Assembly (NCBI GenBank): GCA_004352715.1
Contig: SCFE01000115.1
Location: 745,459-809,458 of the forward strand
Length of the DNA stretch: 64,000 nt
Source: Hofstenia miamia
Lineage: Eukaryota; Xenacoelomorpha; Acoela
Direction of reading: 5' to 3'
Positions 48,500-59,900 of this stretch are shown in pieces. Below the pieces are notes generated by a model, which saw nothing but the letters and a program-made list of their open reading frames with translations, was not told where the DNA came from and did no database searches. Positions within the stretch are counted from its first letter, which is position 1; every line of letters begins with the position of its first letter. A program made the position numbers and the translations under genes.

Positions 48500-49900
48500 G
48501 GTGTGACATAGAATTTAGTTGACTGATTTTTTTCACTGATTTAATTTTGGAGAAGAGAATTACGAACTTGAATGCCATTTTACACACAAAACCAAATTTT
48601 TTGAGTAATTTGTATTCTAAATTTTAGAAAGCCTTCCTTGTTCAGTTAATGTTTACGACTAAATGTAGCATTGGGACATTGAATTTAAGCCCTCCCTGCT
48701 GCTCATTTCCAACAATAATTCAATAACTTCATTTTCACTGTTATGATGTGTCACATTGGGTATCACAATAGGGAAAGAATTTTATTGACATACTTCTGTG
48801 CTCCTTGCATACTACATAGTAACAATTCACTGTGCTTATGACAACACCATTCATGCTGTCTGCAAATATCATTCCCTCTGATAAATGCACGAGCTGTGTG
48901 AATTCTTTCTGTTAACTTTGTGAATATTGTGTTTTGAAAAATCAAACCTTTGTAAATATAGTGGTGATGCAAAAAATATTCTGAAGCATCTGAAGTATTT
49001 TTTAGGAATATAGCGTTTTACAGAATATTGGATCTTGACAACCAAGCAATATATTCTTGGGTTTTTGAAAATCAATAACCTTTTCCATTTGCTATTCTCA
49101 TGTTTGGCCTGAATTGAAAAACCACAATAGTGACAATTGTTTTTGTGTATGAATAAGGGGTTTTCTTGTATATACTGCAATCAACATAACTTTTGAGATT
49201 GCACTTCACAGGATTGACCTTGATTACATAAATGTCCTGATATGAAAATATGCATGTTTAACCTACAAAAAATCTTCATGGAACAAGTGAGCCAATCTAA
49301 ATAAATTCCCAGGATCTCCATTATCCATACAATAGCTACAAGGCTAAATGATAGCATGAAATAAACTGAAATTTTCCTTGCTAGATAGAAGAGAGGGAAT
49401 TTTATCAGGAATGTCTAGTAAACTTCATTTTCATAAGTGTCAATTGAATACTTTTCCTGAAAATTTAGGTTTGCTTAATGATAAACAAAGGGAAAATTAC
49501 ACTAACTACTCAAGAGACTAATTTGGGAGTTCGTATATGTATAGAACATATTGAAATCTGCAGTAAATAATACTTTGGGAACATAATTTGGCCTATATAA
49601 CTTCTGTAGGTTCAGATAAATGAAAACAATCTATTTATTAGTTATTTACTCAGTAAAGAAAAGTTTGTTGAAAAGCTAAGAGTTTTAATGATATCTCAAT
49701 TAAAGGAATTTAAAAGCGATCCAATTTAGACTATATTTAAGCCTCATGGCTTTTGAATGACTACAAAACATTTGCATATATTAAAATCAAAATGCAATTA
49801 GATGTTTGTGTACAATTATGAAAGTTTTTTGAGGATTTTTGGTTTTCCATCATAATACAATTTCTGATTCATAAGCTTAAGCAATAAATTCAATTTCATG
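48500..49900. repeat. CpG-poor insert inside the LINE, unrecognised
   Basis: Separates the N-terminal and C-terminal parts of the LINE reverse transcriptase. Only about half a dozen CpGs are visible in 1.4 kb. The minus strand carries decayed coding-like text (48869-49180, NNCHYCGFSIQAKHENSKWK; 48763-48972, CRQHEWCCHKHSE). It resembles the CpG-depleted repeats at the left of the window in composition, but I found no direct match. Confidence 0.45.
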
Positions 49901-50667
49901 ATATTCCTTCAAGATCGTCTTTTTAAATAGTGGCGTTATATTTGCCAACTTTAATTCGTCTGGAAAAAGGAAAGTCTTATTCCGGCATTAAATTATATCA
50001 TATTGGCTCAGCTATTAAGTCGGCTATGAGTTTTAGGTACCAAGTTGGCATTAGAGAGGGTCCCCTGAATTTGTTTTTTAAAAAATGTATCGACTTTATG
50101 ATTTCATATTTATTATTTAGTTGTAAAACAAAAGGAGAAAGAAGGTGGAGTTTATTTAGTTTTAGTAAGACAAAAAGGTACATTCACACCGTTGTAGTTT
50201 CCTAAATTTAGAAAACTTTCACTGAAGGCAGCGCAGATTTTTTTTATTCGTAATGGATTTATCTATATAGTATACATTTTCTATTTTTTCAGTTTTCATT
50301 TTTTTCTATTCAATAAATTGTTAATGGAATCCCATTTATTTTTTTGGGATGAAAGATTTTGATGCTGTGAACGTGAATAATTATTACTTGCTTTCCTTAT
50401 AGCAAAATTGCATAAATTTCGTGCTGTTTTATAGGCATTATTATTTTTCTTTGTTTGAAAATTGATGTAATTTTTCCACTGCTGTTTCTTTTGTTCGATT
50501 AAATCAATGCATTTGGAATCAATTCATGGTTTTTGAATATTCGAATGAGAATATATTTTTTTCGGTAACATGTATCCAAATAGAAAAGTAAAGTTTTTTG
50601 TAAACTTTGACAGCATTTCATTAGGTGTTTATGATGAATATGTGGAATTCCAATTTTCGCTTTTTAA

Positions 50668-50880
50668 CACTAGAAAGCCCGAGTGGTCAAATTTGACCAC
50701 TTTGCACATTTTAAATGCATTTGTAATGCCTCACGTAATGAGAATTTAAATAGAAAACAAGCTTATTTTGTTCTTCTGACACTTTTCTTTCATTTGCTTT
50801 GTTTTCATTAGTTTTACTGGAATGGGTCAATTCTGACAACTGCATGAATATAAGATATAGAATCGTCGGGCTTTCTAGTG
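50668..50880. mobile_element. piggyBac-type MITE, 213 bp
   Basis: Ends CACTAGAAAGCCCGA at 50668 and its complement ending at 50880. TTAA flanks both sides (50664-50667 and 50881-50884), the obligatory piggyBac target duplication. Next to the left end is a perfect 18-bp palindrome, GTGGTCAAATTTGACCAC (50683-50700). No coding capacity. It is inserted in the linker of the CR1-like LINE and so is younger than it. Confidence 0.92.
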
Positions 50881-51998
50881 TTAAACGCTGACAAAGTTTT
50901 TTGACACTTGCTGTTGACTTTTTGCGTTTTATTTTTCAAGACTTAGTGGGTTTACCTACTTTTCGTATATTCTAATAAGCAGCAATAAGACAATGATCTG
51001 AGTATCGAAATTCAAAACAAAAATAATTATAATATAAAACGAAACATTTTCTGATATCATGAAATAGTCAATGAGTGTTTGACTATTAGCAGCTATTCTA
51101 GAAGGAATTGTTTTATTTATTAGCGAAATATTGAAACTGTTAAAAAATTGTCAAGTATACTTTTATGTTATCGTTTAGAAGGTTTACATTCCAGTCTCCA
51201 TTATATTCGTATTATAACTCAGTTCAAATGAAAATTCATTTTCTATTTGTAAGAAAAAACTTTTTTTATAAATTCTATTTGGACAATAGAAGATATTTAG
51301 CAATTGGCAATTAAAATTGTTGTTTGGATTTCGAATTTCAACCCAAAGAATTTCAAAAGGTGATTCTTGCGCTACATCTGATCTAAGTTTTGGTTTGAGT
51401 ATTTTGGGTATTAATAACACAACACCTCCCACTTTTATCTTATTAAAATGAATGGTTGGATTTCTGTTCTTTCTAAATATTTTAAACTTAGAATTACCGA
51501 TTGACCAAGATGAGTTATCACTGTCACTTGTAAACCATGTTTCAGTTATGCCCAAAATATAGTTTGTACCCAGTTCAGAAAATAATTGTCTAAATCTTGA
51601 GCTTTTGATAGAAAGATTCTGAAAATTTATGTGCAAATATTTAAACGAATTAATTGAATTCAATAATTTGAGAATTCTGAATATCCGTAAATATTATCAG
51701 TTTTAAAAGGACCGGGGTTAATCTCGATGCCTGATATTATTAATAATATTGTTAGTACTAGAAAATAGAAAAAAGAATGCTTTGTTATTTTAATGAAAAT
51801 GAAAACAGCATTTTACTTGTGTTTATGTTGTATCTTAACTTAGGTATATTATTAGGCATGAAGGTTTCTCTAACACAGGTAGCATTGAAGAATCAATACT
51901 AAGTATAAGATTGAACATGAGATATTGGTGATAACATAAATTAGACGAAATATTCACCATAACCCAAATATAGTTAGTAATATAAAAATAGAATTTAC

Positions 51999-52842
51999 CG
52001 TCATTAGAAAAGTCTAAGAAAGTTTCTAATTCTATGAAGCTCAGAGGTGACAACGGCGGTGTTGTTGAAAGAAAGTCAGCGTAACTTCGTCGCGTGTATA
52101 TTGGCGGTGAAAGTAAAGACTGCTTTAGCGGAAGTTGTTGTAATGTGTTTGATGGCGTTTGTAAAAAGGGTTGGGATGCGTTCGAAAAGCGGTGTTGATG
52201 CGGAGGTGGCAGGGTAAGAAATGTCGACCTGGCGGTGTCTGTCTTTTTATCAAGCGTTCGCTGAATAAATACACGGTGTGGTGGCGTGTTAAAAAAGACT
52301 TTGATAGACTGTGCAAGCCTTCCAAAGTGGATTCCGTTTTTTGTAAATCAACGTCTATCAACAGTAGAACCTAAGTAAAGAATTATCGAAAGACAGTATA
52401 ATTTAACAGCTTGGTGTTTTGTTTAATAAGTAAATTTAGTTCAACCGATTTTAGCTGAACTAACCTTAGTTTTAATAACATTAGTTAATTTATTATACTT
52501 ATCTGTAAAATTTTCTTATTTTTGCATTACATCTTTTCTGCCTATCGTAATGAGAATTTTCTTTAAATTTTTCGATTCAGGATTAAGTGGTATTACATCG
52601 GGTATGTCTTCAATGGTTGCTCCATGATATGAATGAACGCATGTAGAAGGTCTTAGTAATCCTGGAGCATTAAAGTGGCGATACATAGATGATCCAATGG
52701 GAAGGAATTCAGCTTCTGCTCTCAAATGCTTGGGGCGATGTATCATCTTATCTGTATGAGAGAGCATATGTTGAAATTCTGGTTCAACTTGCGTAGTTTT
52801 GTTGGCTGATTCGGATTGGGAGTCTTTGTTCGTCGCTGACAT
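51999..52842 (-). CDS. SGNH/GDSL-hydrolase-like protein, two exons, possibly incomplete
   Basis: Exon 1 is 52842-52531 (104 codons, phase 0). A 160-bp AT-rich intron (gtaatg...ttacttag) leads into exon 2 from 52370, in frame. Exon 1 contains an SGNH-like block I IGSSMYRH (Ser52 at the nucleophile position, the usual GDS reading GSS), block II YHGATIEDI (72-80) and block III ILITIGRKD (96-104, usually GxND). Exon 2 supplies the following helix and strand (TESTLEGLHSLSK, TVYLFSERLI). This frame stops at 52125. Another frame of the same exon stays open to 51999 (QSLLSPPIYTRRSYADF) and ends at a good donor gacg|gtaaat, so an indel or different splicing is possible. SGNH domains occur in some CR1 ORF1 proteins and in host esterases; the intron argues for a host gene. 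Active-site substitutions question catalysis. Confidence 0.5.
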
Positions 52843-52921
52843 GTTGAACGAGAGGATTAGTTCATCTCTGCTGAGATTAGTGAGAGGAGCTAATAATTTA
52901 GTTTTGTTTAATTTCTCTTAG

Positions 52922-52999
52922 GCCCACTGAACGAAGCAGCGTTAATCGCGGAAGCACAGAGCTCTAGCAAGGACCCGACTATTCGCTGTGAAAGCATCG
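52922..52999 (+). CDS. Possible 78-bp internal exon, unrecognised
   Basis: The tract ttaatttctcttag precedes 52922 and atcg|gtaatt follows at 53000. Only one frame is open (PLNEAALIAEAQSSSKDPTI), phase 1 at both ends. The stretch is GC- and CpG-rich against AT-rich surroundings. It lies just upstream of the minus-strand SGNH-like gene, so it could instead be part of that gene's promoter or 5' region. Confidence 0.35.
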
Positions 53000-54600
53000 G
53001 TAATTATAATTTTTTTGAATTTTTCAGTTATTGGATCTGAAGAATTTCTTAACTGTCGTCATTATCTTGCCTGATTTATCATTGCTTCCTGATAATAGTT
53101 TTTAGAATTCTGTTTAACCACTTTCAAGAAATTGACACCCAAGATTTTAACATTTCTTTTAGATAGCCCAACAAAATTTTCATGTTTCAGAATTTTTGAA
53201 GAGCTATGTAGAAAATTCGAAAAAAGTTGGTAGTCTTAACCACCACCCTGAATACGGTTAAAGACCTTGGAGTCATCTTTTCGCATGATTTGCTTTGGAA
53301 TAATCACTTCAGTAAAAAACCTTAAAGCCAGCAACTTAATATTCTTAAAATTACGCAAAAATTTTATTTTGCAATTACTTTGGAGATAAAGTTAAAATCC
53401 ATAAATCTCTGCCTGGAGCAGATTAATGATCAATAATACCGGTTACAAAAAATTCCTGCTACATCTGCAACTTTTGCCTATTGTTCACTATGCAGAGATG
53501 GACATGGGCCGAAAACTTAGGCCCAAGCCCGGCCGATTTATATTAAAGCCGGTCATGTGATGAGATTCCTTTGGAATCTCTCATCAAAAAAGCGTTCATC
53601 ACATTTGTTAATATTGATTGACAGGTGCTAATTGATTAGTCATAACCCATTGTTAATTAGTGAATAACATATGCGAGGGGCGTGGTTACAGAGTGTAGTT
53701 ATTTGCGTATCATATAATCAATCTATGAATAATTTTAGAATTTTCATCTGTACCTGTTGGAGAATTCATTATATAAGTTAGGAGGACCTACATAATTCGG
53801 CTTGTCCCAGAAAATATCTTTATTTCTGGGCATGACCTGCACTAAATTATCATTAATTATATTAAATGACTTGAAATCACGCTGCTCGATTATTTTTGCC
53901 ATTTTGTATATTGGATATTTGCGAAAAACAAATTAAATCTAAGAATTTTTACAGTGAAGGATGGCACGTATTTGAAAAATGAACTGTAACCCTGTTGTTT
54001 GTAATGAATTAAATTTTAATAGCATTACATATATAATTTTTCGAGTTTATAACATGGTTAAGCGATTTTATAGACAATGTTTTTCACTATATTAACCTAA
54101 AAATTTTTTTGTTTCAAAATTTCTCAAAATTCTTAGCGATCTACCTTTTAAATACCATGCGTCTATATTTTTGTAGATATGAATAATACATTTTTCACGC
54201 GTTTTTACATTTCCTTTTTAACGAATTTATGTGTATTTGATCTTGTTTTAATCGCATGTGTTGAAATTTTTCTATCTTTTAACTAACAACTGACTGAAAC
54301 TATAAATTGTACACATTGGTTTTTGCTTTTGTTATGTAATTTGGATGATATTTACCGAAAATGTATTAAATTCTCCGAGTTTATAACGTGGTTAAGCGAT
54401 TTTATAGACAATTTTTTTTGTTAATAATTTGCTAATACAGTAAAACGTGTTAGAATTTCCATCGTTCATTGCAAAAAAGGAGAGTTCACAGTAAATTTAG
54501 ATATGGAATTATATATTTATTGAATGATTATTCAAAAAAAAGCTATCATCACAAACAATTGTTGGGAAAAAATGAACTTTCTATGAATATTAAGTGAGTA
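53000..54600. other. AT-rich interval with a short direct repeat
   Basis: The 38-bp phrase starting cgagtttataacatggtta at 54042 recurs at 54376 with a few changes (334 bp apart), so a diverged tandem or dispersed repeat is present. No gene seen. Confidence 0.45.
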
Positions 54601-54610
54601 GTAGAAGGGA

Positions 54611-54810
54611 CTCGTACGAGGTGTCACTTTTTCTGATTGATCGAGAGGTGGCTCGTAGGAGGTGTCACTTTGTTCTGATTGGTCAAGAGGGGTGGCCTTT
54701 GACCTGAGACGCCGTGGATATTGCCGGGGGGTGTTTTACTGATGTCATAATGTGTTGACTGATTAAACAAGTTGGTCTATATATTCACCCAAATTATCAG
54801 ATAAAATCAT
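54611..54810 (+). promoter_or_regulatory. Compact promoter-like block: repeated CCAAT units, CRE-like site, TATA box
   Basis: Two ~41-bp direct repeats (54611-54651 and 54652-54694) share gaggtgtcactt and ctgattg. The second carries an inverted CCAAT box (ctgattggtca). Downstream are a CRE-like tgatgtcat (54740-54748) and a TATA box tctatatatt (54777-54786). A start site is expected near 54810, followed by a ~40-base leader and an ATG at 54850. Spacing is that of a strong TATA promoter. Confidence 0.5.
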
Positions 54811-54849
54811 TATTTTTCTTCTACGCAATTTCGTCTCTCACTTTTGGCA

Positions 54850-54958
54850 ATGTCTGTTGAAACATTAGTATCTGGTTCACTTGGCAATCTATTTGATGAG
54901 CTATGTACAACTCCACCACCAGCCTCCAACTATAATCCGTTAACACAAGAGATGATGA
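54850..54958 (+). CDS. N-terminal coding fragment cut by an N, unrecognised
   Basis: ATG at 54850 opens a frame of 36 codons beginning MSVETLVSGSLGNLFDEL and containing a PPPAS stretch. At 54959 a single N stands in the sequence, and past it the frame ends after a few codons. It follows the promoter-like block directly. It could be the first exon of a real gene broken at an assembly seam, or the start of a viral-like or mobile-element gene. No family is recognised. Confidence 0.38.
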
Positions 54959-54959
54959 N

Positions 54960-56083
54960 TTGGATGCATATTTGATTGAATAGTGAATAAACAAAATCAG
55001 ATAGAAATTGAAATTAGGGTAAATTAGATATCCATTTCCCAAGTTTTCTCCGTAAATCAAACTAAAAATGAAGCATATAATATAAGCAAAAATCCAAATC
55101 CCCACACATAATAAGCAAGATAAGAACGTTACCATACTCATAAAACCATTTTCTTATGAATTATTAGCTTTTAATTTTGGCAAGTATTTAATGGACACCC
55201 TGTATGAATATTAAGTGTATAAATTCGTGCAAAATGACGGTAAAACAAAGAATTTATCTGCTTGGTTTATTATCATCGCTTTAAAACAAGTAAATTTAAG
55301 AAAACAACATAAAAAATATTATTGTGAACAATGCATGTGGAGATTTGTTAACTTTTTTTACAACGCATGATAACTTATAAGGGAGGCGAAAAAATTCCCC
55401 CAGTAAACAAAAACGCTGTTCAATTTTATGGAGATTGTATATTAATTTATTCAAAAGCGTAAATCATTTTATATTTCAATAAATGATTATCATGCTAACT
55501 TTTGTTTAATTAATTTAAATAGTGGATTAAGTAGATTGTACCATTAGCTGAAATAGTCTATTTATTTATTCGTTAAAGAAATTTGTATAAAAACGACATG
55601 CTCTAGTTTCCATGGGGATTATAATCGCCAAACAACACGTTTCAAGTTAGTAATTTAAACCAAGATTTATGTAAAAACAACGAGAAAATCGGGAAAAAAT
55701 ATTCAGTAAATAATTAATGAAATAATATTACATTTTAAAGTTCTTTTGTTCTATTTAAATGAATCATTTAGCAATGACGTTGCTATGTTTTTTAGAAACG
55801 CTGTTTCTTTTGTATGACGTTAGAGATGGACTAGAATGATGATTATTCTGGCGAAATATAATGAAGGATCAGTCAATATCTATCAATATGTACGTTCAGA
55901 TGTGAAAATGGTTCTTTGATTCCATACTGCTTCTTCAAATAGGTATGTTAATTGTTGAATTTTAGTGAATATACATTTTAAAATTGGGTCTTTATTCAAC
56001 ATTTGGTAGTGTGTAGCAATGTTTGGGTGAATTTATTCACGGAGCACTTATTAAGTTTTCTATTTACAACCAATAAATGGTGA
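54960..56083. other. AT-rich interval with an orphan mariner-type end
   Basis: ggacaccctgta at 55193-55204 is the complement of TACAGGGTGTCC, a mariner-type terminal repeat at a TA. The partner end was not found. Nothing else supported. Confidence 0.4.
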
Positions 56084-56792
56084 NNNNNNNNNNNNNNNNN
56101 NNNNNNNNNNNNNNNNNNNNNNNNNNNNNNNNNNNNNNNNNNNNNNNNNNNNNNNNNNNNNNNNNNNNNNNNNNNNNNNNNNNNNNNNNNNNNNNNNNNN
56201 NNNNNNNNNNNNNNNNNNNNNNNNNNNNNNNNNNNNNNNNNNNNNNNNNNNNNNNNNNNNNNNNNNNNNNNNNNNNNNNNNNNNNNNNNNNNNNNNNNNN
56301 NNNNNNNNNNNNNNNNNNNNNNNNNNNNNNNNNNNNNNNNNNNNNNNNNNNNNNNNNNNNNNNNNNNNNNNNNNNNNNNNNNNNNNNNNNNNNNNNNNNN
56401 NNNNNNNNNNNNNNNNNNNNNNNNNNNNNNNNNNNNNNNNNNNNNNNNNNNNNNNNNNNNNNNNNNNNNNNNNNNNNNNNNNNNNNNNNNNNNNNNNNNN
56501 NNNNNNNNNNNNNNNNNNNNNNNNNNNNNNNNNNNNNNNNNNNNNNNNNNNNNNNNNNNNNNNNNNNNNNNNNNNNNNNNNNNNNNNNNNNNNNNNNNNN
56601 NNNNNNNNNNNNNNNNNNNNNNNNNNNNNNNNNNNNNNNNNNNNNNNNNNNNNNNNNNNNNNNNNNNNNNNNNNNNNNNNNNNNNNNNNNNNNNNNNNNN
56701 NNNNNNNNNNNNNNNNNNNNNNNNNNNNNNNNNNNNNNNNNNNNNNNNNNNNNNNNNNNNNNNNNNNNNNNNNNNNNNNNNNNNNNNNNNNN
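56084..56792. other. Assembly gap (709 N)
   Basis: Run of N. Open frames crossing it are artefacts. Confidence 0.99.
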
Positions 56793-57615
56793 TAATTATC
56801 TTTATGTTCGTATTGCGCTGGAATTTTTGCAATGGAAAATATGGTGTGCTTTGAAAATGAAACGAAGCCCTTTGCATGTTTACGCCTTTATGCATGAACC
56901 GCGTTTAAATTGTTCGAAAAATGAATTTGATTTTAAGGTGTACGACTATATTTTATGCGTTTGTAATGTTAGCTCGTTTTTACATATAATCCATGTTTAC
57001 TTTTTTCCAATAAACTAGCTTGCCTTTATTGTATATTACGCCTCTGTAATGTTAACTTTTAACAAGGAAATTTCTTGTTTTTGTATTTGAATATTAGCAA
57101 AAGGAATTAAATACATGGAATTTTTACATTGGAAAAAGGAACGTAATCACACCACGTTTTAATGACTAATTACCTCCGCCAATGAGGTTAAGTTTTTGGT
57201 ATCGTTGGTTTTTTTGTTTGTCATTTAGCAACTTTCCGGAAAAAGTAATAGATGAATTGAACTTAAATTTTCGCCATAGGTGCGTGTCGCCCAGGGAGGA
57301 ATCCGTTAAATTTTGGTGGTGATCTGGGGGACACAAGCTGCGTGGTCTGCGCTCTCCAAGTACTTTTCTTGTTCTCCGTGTGTTTCTATTGCTTGCACGG
57401 GCTATGTTTAATTCGTTTTTGGTAAACTAACATTACATGCAAAGGCTACATATCGCTTCATCGAAATATGCTGTTAACACACTACGTTTTTGCTGATTAA
57501 ATTTTCCATAATTACATGACCCATGTACAGTGTTTAATTCGTTTTTTCGGGAATCTACAATCTAACATTACATGTAAAAGTTCGCATAACATGTAAAAGA
57601 CTTCATATCGTTTTA
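56793..57615. other. Repeat-rich flank of the plus-strand LINE
   Basis: Contains diverged copies of the acatgtaaaag / cgtttttc phrases of the ~81-bp satellite seen at 58.8 kb. No gene seen. Confidence 0.45.
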
Positions 57616-57619
57616 TCAC

Positions 57620-58790
57620 CATCGCAGACCTACCTACACAACCGTCAATTTGGAGTTGGTGGTAAAGTACTAAAACTGATTGCTTCTTATTTAAGAAACC
57701 GTAGACAGTTCGTTACAATAAACGGGATAAATTCCATTTTAGTGGATGTAGAAAGTGGAGTTCCACAGGGGTCCATCTTGGGTCCCATGTTGTTTTTAAT
57801 ATTCATCAATGATTTGCCCTCGGTTTGCACCAATTGTAAAACATTTTTTGTTTGCTGATGACGCAAAAATGTTTTCAAACTTCATAGAACACATTTCCCA
57901 AGATTGTCAAAGAGTTATTGATTGGGGTATTTCGAATTTTATGGTTTTTAATTCTGACAAAACTGTGCTATTTTCAAATAGGGAAACTGCTTTTGTTGAT
58001 TTTCAAGGAGCACAAGTTAATACAAATCATAAAGTAAAGGACCTGGGAGTTATTATTACTTCTAATCTTACCTGGAAGTTTCATATTCAGTCCAAAGTTC
58101 ATGCTGCAAATTACATCCTTTTGAGGTTGAAATGCTGTACTCCTTATTCTACGCCTATTACTAAAAAAGTTAACCTTTACAGATCATATATTTTATCAAC
58201 TCTGATTTATTGTTCTTCTGTTTGGCATGCCAATGTCAACAACTTATTATGTTTGGAGAAATTACAATCCAGGGCTTCAAAGTGGATTATTGGATTCTCA
58301 ATGGACTACCGCGACCGTTTGTTAAAATTGAATCTTTTACCAATATCCCTTTTATTGCAATTTAATGATATCATTTTATTCAATAAACTAGTAACTGGTA
58401 TGTATGTTGTTGACGTTTGGAAATATGTCAGCATTGCAAAAAATTCACAACCTGGTTTACGTAGTAGTAATAGACTCAAATTTACTATACAAAAAACTCG
58501 TTTGAAAGGAACAGAAAAGTCTTTTTTCACAAGAACTGTTTATTACGTGAACTGTCTTCAAGCCAAGTATAATTTGTCAATTTATAAAAGACCTAGATTT
58601 TTTAAAGAAACATTAAAGGTGATATTTTTCAATTTTTTACGAGATTATATTCTCGGGAAGGTTGCAGCCGTTTTATATTTTGTTCTTGTATTGATTGTAA
58701 ATGCAAACTCTTATAGATATTTTATAGTCTGTAACATGACTAAATAAAGTCTTTTAGTAGTTTAGTAGTAGTATTACGACTTTATCCGTA
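57620..58790 (+). mobile_element. 5'-truncated CR1/Jockey-type LINE, reverse transcriptase C-half
   Basis: In one frame 57655-57835 reads LIASYLRNRRQFVTING and SGVPQGSILGPMLFLIFIND. After a single frame change near 57810-57845 the reading continues for 312 codons to a TAA at 58747, with FADDAKMF (catalytic aspartates intact), VKDLGVIITSNLTW, a thumb region YRSYILSTLIYCSSVWH and the C-terminal domain. The 3' end is a (tag)n-like tail near 58755-58775. The 5' truncation and the microsatellite-like tail are typical of this LINE group. It appears inserted into the surrounding ~81-bp satellite. Except for the one shift it is well preserved, so it is a young insertion. Confidence 0.88.
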
Positions 58791-58799
58791 AAAATTTTC

Positions 58800-58975
58800 C
58801 GTGTTTTTGTATAAAGGAGTGAACATGTAAAGACATTTCGTTTTTCAAATACATTGCTGTTTTTCCATTGTAAAAATTTTTATGTTTTTTTTATAAAGGC
58901 AAAACATGTAAAAGACATTTCGTTTTTCAAATACATTGGTGTTTTTCCATTGTAAAAATATCCCATACAGTTCCA
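58800..58975. repeat. ~81-bp tandem repeat, two units
   Basis: acatgtaaa(a)gacatttcg at 58823 recurs at 58904, with the following tttttcaaatacatt and tttttccattgtaaaaat also repeated at the same spacing. Confidence 0.85.
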
Positions 58976-59599
58976 TTGTTTAATTTAACTATACAATCAA
59001 TGGTAATTTATTTGATGTTTTTTCGAAACTGTATATACTACTTGCAACAGACATCATTTCCGTTTTTCAAACACATTTCGCGGGGTCCCATGCACGCCCC
59101 GTCATTATTGCTGACTCATTCTTGACATTTACAAAATGATTTTACATTGATTCATCTGCTATAGTGACCCATTTATATGGTCAATTTTCATTAAATCCTT
59201 TGTTAATTGCTATGCCACACATTATTTAGTTTTCATGCTTACATTTTATTTACACATTGCGGACAAACTAATTATACACGCTAGTTCTTTTCCAGATTGC
59301 TATTGTAATTTATATTTCATATTGTTAAAACTGTTTAGTGCCCTCATCTCTGTGCGTTTCCTTGAGAGTAGTGATTTGATGTCTTTATGTAACAATGAAT
59401 GTTTCTTGAAATCGTTATTTGTTTGATTTTCAATCATTTACTTCAACTCCAAAAAATATAACGTCCATGAAATAGTGATAAGGGGATGTTTCAAGCATTT
59501 GAAAAATTAAATTACACGAAAACTGAGATATACAAGTTTACTATTACTCCAATAAATAATTCAACATGACAGTACAATAGGTTTTTCCATGTTTTACTG

Positions 59600-59900
59600 T
59601 CACTGTTTATATACAATCTTGTAATATTTCTCTTTCCGTCATACCTGTTTTCGTTTTAACGCGATTTTTATGTGTTAATGGCTTATTCGCCTATGTCTAT
59701 TGATGTAATATTTCTATTTTCACCAAACCCGTTTTTGTTTTACAATGATTTTTGAGTGTTAATGGTTACTCACCTATATACGTTGATGTAATATTTCTCT
59801 TTCCATCGTACACGTTTTGTTTTAACGATTTTTACGTGTTAATAGTTTATTTTCCCATATATGTTGATGTAATATCTCTTTTCACCAACTGAGCTTACAT
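59600..59900. repeat. ~81-84-bp tandem repeat, about four diverged units
   Basis: Phrases gtaatatttct...ttttaacgatttttacgtgttaat recur with starts near 59621, 59705, 59787 and 59868. The period equals that of the units at 58.8 kb, suggesting one diverged satellite. Confidence 0.8.

Larger units (their letters stand above)
47971..51663 (-). mobile_element. CR1/Jockey-like LINE copy B, interrupted
   Basis: Endonuclease start at 51663-51184 (LHINFQNLSIKSSRF, LGITETWFTSD, GGVVLLIPK). A linker follows near 50460-50530 (QKKQQWKNYINFQTKKNNN). The N-terminal reverse transcriptase block lies at 49930-50190 (FLKNKFRGPSLMPTWYLK ... KVGKYNATI). After an interruption the C-terminal end is at 48119-48388 (AINIWNELPKYIKQINTL, where this family has fxxxxWNxLPxxIr). 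The tail is (TTC)n. The catalytic reverse transcriptase core is missing or displaced by unrelated CpG-poor sequence (about 48500-49900), and a piggyBac-type MITE sits in the linker. Not functional. Confidence 0.78.

Noticed and set aside
55996-57018. Frames across 55996-57018
   Set aside because: Span the 709-N gap; the real ends show no recognisable domain.
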